Positions 59,874 to 64,000 of a DNA stretch of 64,000 bases are shown piece by piece. Both the position numbers and the translations under genes were made by a program. Every line of letters starts with the position of its first letter. Within the stretch, counting starts at the first letter, position 1. Under the pieces are notes generated by a model. It was given only the letters and a program-made list of their open reading frames with translations, did no database searches and was not told where the DNA came from. This DNA is from Chloroflexota bacterium (lineage in GTDB: Bacteria > Chloroflexota > Dehalococcoidia > Dehalococcoidales > JACQON01), in assembly GCA_016202545.1 (NCBI GenBank), contig JACQON010000002.1:1-64000 (forward strand), given 5' to 3'.

Positions 59874-61637
59874 TTAGCTCAATTTTACTGCCTTGCCGAG
59901 TATATCCTCTTCGGTAGATGTGTCAGAGAAAAGATGTAACTGGTCGAATCTCTCCCTCGGTGGAGGATAAGGATATTCTTCTATTGGCAATGGCTCATAC
60001 CGTATCTTTATCTCCCCATCCTCCTTCTTGACGTTTATCCATTTCAACCAGTTTATATTGTCAGTCTCGGGGAAATCTTCCCTCAATGAAGCCCTCCTGG
60101 TCTCTTTTCTGAGGATGCTGGCCAGGCATATAACTTCTGAGACCTCTAGAAAACTACACAATGTATGGACTTTAGCCAGCTCGTGCGGGTTCTCCGCCGC
60201 CAGCCGGGGAATATCTTCTGCCTTTATCTTCTTGATTTCCTCTATCGCCTTCTTTAACCTTTCTTCATGCATTATTAAGCCTATGCCATCCCTGGCTATC
60301 CTTTCAGCCTTTGCCCATATGTCGCCAAAAGAAACTCCGTCTTTAGTCAACGGGGCCACCATGAACCCCTTCATCTGTTTAGCCTGCTCTTCAGCTATCT
60401 TTGGCATCTCCACTGTTGAGGCATACTTAGCTGCATTCTCACCAGCCCAGGACCCCATTACTGAACCCGCTGGCAAAGCGACAATACACGCTCCTGCATT
60501 ATCCGAGTTGTCACCCGCAGCATATAGTCCTGGAATAGATGTTTCGCCTTTATCATTTATTCTTGCCCCGCCAGCTTCACCTACTAGATGAGGATACGTC
60601 CACACAATATATTCAATTTTATCCCTGGTTATATCCTTCCCCGCCGCCTCAAGGTTGGCGATTACCAGGGGAATAGCAGTTCTAACCAATCTGAACTGTT
60701 CAGGGGTAAAGTGAGTCATATCCAGCCCTATCGGTCCTCGCCCCTCTCTAAGCTCATTCAATGTAGCAGCGTTCAGGAGCCACCTTTCTGTCTGTTCTTT
60801 TCTGACCGGGTCAAGCTTTTCCATGTACCTTTTTCCCAGCCGATTGGTCATTATAGCACCCTGGCCCATGACAATATTTATGGTTGAACCAATGGAAGCA
60901 TGAATCGGGTGAACGCCCCTTACCGCCGGTCGGTCTAGCCCGTTTAACTCTGCGCCGACTCTAATCGCCATAGCATGACCGTCCCCACCCTGATAGTAGG
61001 GCACGTGCTCGGCATAGGGTAGTTTCCAACCTCCTGCACACAAGATAGTGGCCTTGCTTCTAAACAGGTAAATGTCGCCATTTTGCGTGTTGAAGCCTAC
61101 CGCACCGACTACCCTGCCACTTGTCGGAAGCCTCCCATCAGAGGTCAGAAGTTCGGTTATCATTACCCTGTTGACCACTCTTACCCCGCGGCGGCGCACC
61201 TCATTCCCCAGGGCCAACATTAGCTGTCGTCCACTGCCAGACAGTACGGCAGTGCGTGTAGATATACTGCCATGGCCTCTCACCCGCACCAATGTCCCGT
61301 CCCTCTTCTCCCACTTCACTCCCCATTTATCCATCTCCTGTAGGGATTGGTAAGTTTGCAGGAGCGCCTTTCTCGATACTTTCTGGTCCATCAAATATAC
61401 GGTAGCTAGACAACCCTCCTTAAGCGCATCCTCAATATTGTCCTCCGCTGGGTCGAAATGATGGAATACGCCGGAAGCCAAGCAGCTTGCACCACTTCTG
61501 CCGACAACCGCCCTATCCACTACAGTTACCTCCGCTCCGGCTGCCTTAGCCTTTATGGCGGCAAATGCCCCGGCTATCCCACAACCAATCACTAAAACAT
61601 CTGTGTCAACAATTCTGCCAACGTCTTCAATCCCCAT
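59874..61637 (-). CDS. FAD-binding fumarate reductase/AprA-like flavoprotein
   Basis: TDVLVIGCGIAGAFAAIKAKAAGAEVTVVDR; GLYAAGDNSDNAGACIVALPAGSVMGSWAG. Confidence 0.9.
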   Translation of the reverse strand: MGIEDVGRIVDTDVLVIGCGIAGAFAAIKAKAAGAEVTVVDRAVVGRSGASCLASGVFHHFDPAEDNIEDALKEGCLATVYLMDQKVSRKALLQTYQSLQEMDKWGVKWEKRDGTLVRVRGHGSISTRTAVLSGSGRQLMLALGNEVRRRGVRVVNRVMITELLTSDGRLPTSGRVVGAVGFNTQNGDIYLFRSKATILCAGGWKLPYAEHVPYYQGGDGHAMAIRVGAELNGLDRPAVRGVHPIHASIGSTINIVMGQGAIMTNRLGKRYMEKLDPVRKEQTERWLLNAATLNELREGRGPIGLDMTHFTPEQFRLVRTAIPLVIANLEAAGKDITRDKIEYIVWTYPHLVGEAGGARINDKGETSIPGLYAAGDNSDNAGACIVALPAGSVMGSWAGENAAKYASTVEMPKIAEEQAKQMKGFMVAPLTKDGVSFGDIWAKAERIARDGIGLIMHEERLKKAIEEIKKIKAEDIPRLAAENPHELAKVHTLCSFLEVSEVICLASILRKETRRASLREDFPETDNINWLKWINVKKEDGEIKIRYEPLPIEEYPYPPPRERFDQLHLFSDTSTEEDILGKAVKLS

Positions 61638-61685
61638 CTTGCCTTCTCTCGCCTTTACCGAGTACCCACGAACGCTACAAATCTT

Positions 61686-62981
61686 CTAACTTACTGGACG
61701 GTTGAAGATTCCCTCCAGCCCGGCTTTTTTGACCTCGCTAACAATGTCCTCATTCTTTTCCCGGTAGACTCCTAAGGACTTCAGGGTATCAACGTTCGTC
61801 AGCGGAGACTTGGGTACTCCTCCCTGAGTTCTAGCTTCTATCTGTTGACCTACGTAACTATTGAAGGCGCCAAGCGCCAGCGCTTTGGGTAGTTCCAGAG
61901 ACTGCATTCCCCTGGCTTTCCTTACTGCGTTGTAGCCAGCCAGGTCGCCGGAACAGGCCACATCTATGACAGCTACAGTCCCGGCTTTGGTTCCAGCACA
62001 TAATACATTTTTGAATCCATCTACCTCCATGGTGTTCTTACGGGCGACAACATTCAGCCCGAAAACCAGGTGCCCCCTGGCGCCAACGGCGGGAGAGGCG
62101 ATAACTGAGTCCTCGAGCCCGGCAAAACGCCTCAAAGACCTCGCGTATCGCGGTGACCCGTTGGCGGTTACCTTAACCTGCCCGCCGACGTCCACGATAA
62201 GCAAATTTTCACTTATAAGGGGCTGTCCCATAAGCGGCATTTGGTACGACCACGCCCTCTTGGCTCTGTCCATATCTGGCTCGACACCTTCGGGGATGGA
62301 CATGAAGACATACCCCTTTTCCTTAAGTTGCCGCTGGTAGGCCTCCGACAGACTGGCTATGGGCACCAGAACCGAAGTGCCCAGCACGCCGGGTTTGCCA
62401 TGAGCGTTTAACTGCGAGAGGGTTTTTACCTTCTTATCAACCAGCCCTTTGGGATTACCGAAGTAGGGGCATCTCAGGATACAGCCCACACACCCGTAGC
62501 CGAATTCGGTGCAGCCTTTAATCCCTGTCGCCGTACCGGTAGCGTCAACAAAGGCATCTCCGCTAATCTCGGTTTTATCCTGAAGTATCACCGCCTTGAC
62601 GCTATCTCCGCTCATCTTAATATCGGAGACTGTCTTGCAAAGCATCACGCTAATGCCGTTTTCTTTGGCCACCCGCTGCATCCTGGCATCCAGTTTGGTC
62701 AGGTTGTATAACATGGCCCTATCCAGACCTGGCATGGTGACCTCTTTATGAGTGGCGATGGGATAAAGGACATCATCGTACAAGCTTGCTCCCCCCAGCG
62801 CTCTCTCTTCAGTAAGCGGCATGTAAGCGCCTGAGCCGACCATGCCAATCCCGGCAACCAGTGCAATCCCCCCAAGCATGTCCGTTCTTTCAATCAGTAC
62901 CACCTCATCGGCTCCCGTTCTCTTGGCTACCATAGCCGCGCTGAAGCCGGCTGCGCCTCCCCCAACCACGACGACTTTCAT
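61686..62981 (-). CDS. FAD-dependent oxidoreductase with Cys-rich insert
   Basis: VVVVGGGAAGFSAAMVAKRTGADEVVLIERTDMLGG; CTEFGYGCVGCILRCPYFG. Confidence 0.85.
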   Translation of the reverse strand: MKVVVVGGGAAGFSAAMVAKRTGADEVVLIERTDMLGGIALVAGIGMVGSGAYMPLTEERALGGASLYDDVLYPIATHKEVTMPGLDRAMLYNLTKLDARMQRVAKENGISVMLCKTVSDIKMSGDSVKAVILQDKTEISGDAFVDATGTATGIKGCTEFGYGCVGCILRCPYFGNPKGLVDKKVKTLSQLNAHGKPGVLGTSVLVPIASLSEAYQRQLKEKGYVFMSIPEGVEPDMDRAKRAWSYQMPLMGQPLISENLLIVDVGGQVKVTANGSPRYARSLRRFAGLEDSVIASPAVGARGHLVFGLNVVARKNTMEVDGFKNVLCAGTKAGTVAVIDVACSGDLAGYNAVRKARGMQSLELPKALALGAFNSYVGQQIEARTQGGVPKSPLTNVDTLKSLGVYREKNEDIVSEVKKAGLEGIFNRPVS

Positions 62982-63123
62982 TGTTTTACTCCTTTCTTTT
63001 TATGAAAATTTAAGAACCACTCTTTATTGGCTCTCCTGCGGGGAAGACAGGTTACATGAAGTCCGACCACTTTTTCCACAACTTCGCGTGGGCTAATTCA
63101 TAGCACATCTTTTTGTTAATGTC

Positions 63124-63148
63124 AAAAGCCCGGCTAAAAACCGGGGGT
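63124..63148 (-). terminator. intrinsic terminator of argS
   Basis: CCCGG/CCGGG stem with CTTTT on minus strand after argS stop. Confidence 0.6.
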
Positions 63149-63191
63149 TTCGTTTCCAGGTCGCCGGGCGGCCGGGTCACTGGCAGCCGGC

Positions 63192-64000
63192 CTACATGCT
63201 CTCCGGTGCCGTCATCCCCATGAGGTGAAGCGTTTTGGCCAGGACAGTCTTGGCTGCCTCAACCAGCTTGAGGCGGGACCCGGTCAACGCCCCATCCTGG
63301 GAGATGACCCGGCACTGCTTATAGAAGACATGGAATACCGTGGCCAGGTCCTGAGCATAGTAGGTGAGATGATGCGGCTCCATGGTCTGGACCACAATCT
63401 CTATCAGCTCCGGCAGAAGCAGCATCTTGCGTATCAGGGTCAACTCCGGCTCACTGACCAGCAGGGAGACATCCCCATCATGGTAGTCAATCCCCCTCTG
63501 CTGCGCCAGGCGCAGAATGCTGGCAATGCGGGCATGGGCATACTGGACGTAGTAGACGGGGTTGTCCGGCGACTCCTTTTTGGCCAGCTCGATGTCAAAG
63601 TCCATCTGGCTGTCCGCCGAGCGGGAGAGGAAGAAAAAGCGGCAGGCATCGGCTCCGACTTCTTCCACCAGCTCACGCAAGGTGACGATGTCGCCGCTGC
63701 GCTTGGAAATGCGCACCATCTCATCGCCCCGGCGCAGGGTGACCATCTGGGAGATTATCACCGTGAACCGCTCGGGGTCGAGTCCCAGGGCGCTGATAAC
63801 CGCCTTCATACGGGAGACATGGCCCTGGTGGTCAGCCCCCCAGATGTTGATTACCCGGTCAAACTTGCGCTCCAGGAACTTGTTGTAGTGATAGGCGATG
63901 TCAGAGGCGAAATAGGTAGGTGAGCCATCGCCGCGCACCACCACGTTGTCCTTATCTTCACCCAGTGCGGTGGAGGCAAACCACGTTGCCCCTTCCCTGT
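63192..64000 (-). CDS. argS: arginyl-tRNA synthetase, C-terminal part (5' end beyond window)
   Basis: [46 protein letters not shown]...[31 protein letters not shown]. Confidence 0.93.
   Translation of the reverse strand, partial: REGATWFASTALGEDKDNVVVRGDGSPTYFASDIAYHYNKFLERKFDRVINIWGADHQGHVSRMKAVISALGLDPERFTVIISQMVTLRRGDEMVRISKRSGDIVTLRELVEEVGADACRFFFLSRSADSQMDFDIELAKKESPDNPVYYVQYAHARIASILRLAQQRGIDYHDGDVSLLVSEPELTLIRKMLLLPELIEIVVQTMEPHHLTYYAQDLATVFHVFYKQCRVISQDGALTGSRLKLVEAAKTVLAKTLHLMGMTAPESM

Noticed and set aside
1-64000. Prophage, integrase-bearing island or IS transposase
   Set aside because: No integrase, DDE transposase, portal, terminase or tail genes seen; the accessory patches are small.
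1-64000. tRNA or rRNA genes
   Set aside because: No convincing cloverleaf or rRNA signature noticed by eye apart from the tmRNA; a tRNAscan/Infernal run would be needed to exclude them.

Overview
The window looks like one stretch of a moderately GC-rich bacterial chromosome. Gene content and tmRNA tag suggest a Chloroflexota/Dehalococcoidia-type organism (inference, no search run). Three parts: (1) housekeeping genes at 0-38 kb: birA, SPFH/NfeD membrane proteins, a his operon (hisZ-hisGG-hisD-moaD-like-hisC-hisB), a pur operon with an embedded MoxR/VWA pair, guaA, gatCA, smpB-tmRNA, lemA-htpX. These are interspersed with small AT-rich accessory patches (toxin-antitoxin, GIY-YIG, possible HEPN protein) and dispersed inverted-repeat elements. 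(2) A ~23 kb minus-strand catabolic-looking cluster at 40-63 kb: three UbiD-family (de)carboxylases, three classes of tripartite carboxylate transporter (TAXI-TRAP with three binding proteins, TctABC, DctPQM), FAD-dependent reductases and 2x[4Fe-4S] ferredoxins. (3) The 3' part of argS at the right edge. Main points of interest: a 373-bp element in which a GIY-YIG nuclease gene sits between perfect inverted repeats that recur elsewhere as gene-free elements; the UbiD/flavoprotein/multi-transporter cluster, including a decayed fourth UbiD C-terminus; a single ORF with two tandem HisG domains showing complementary motif loss; and probable AUU and CUG start codons for hisC and purD. All calls come from reading the sequence and ORF translations; no database search was done.
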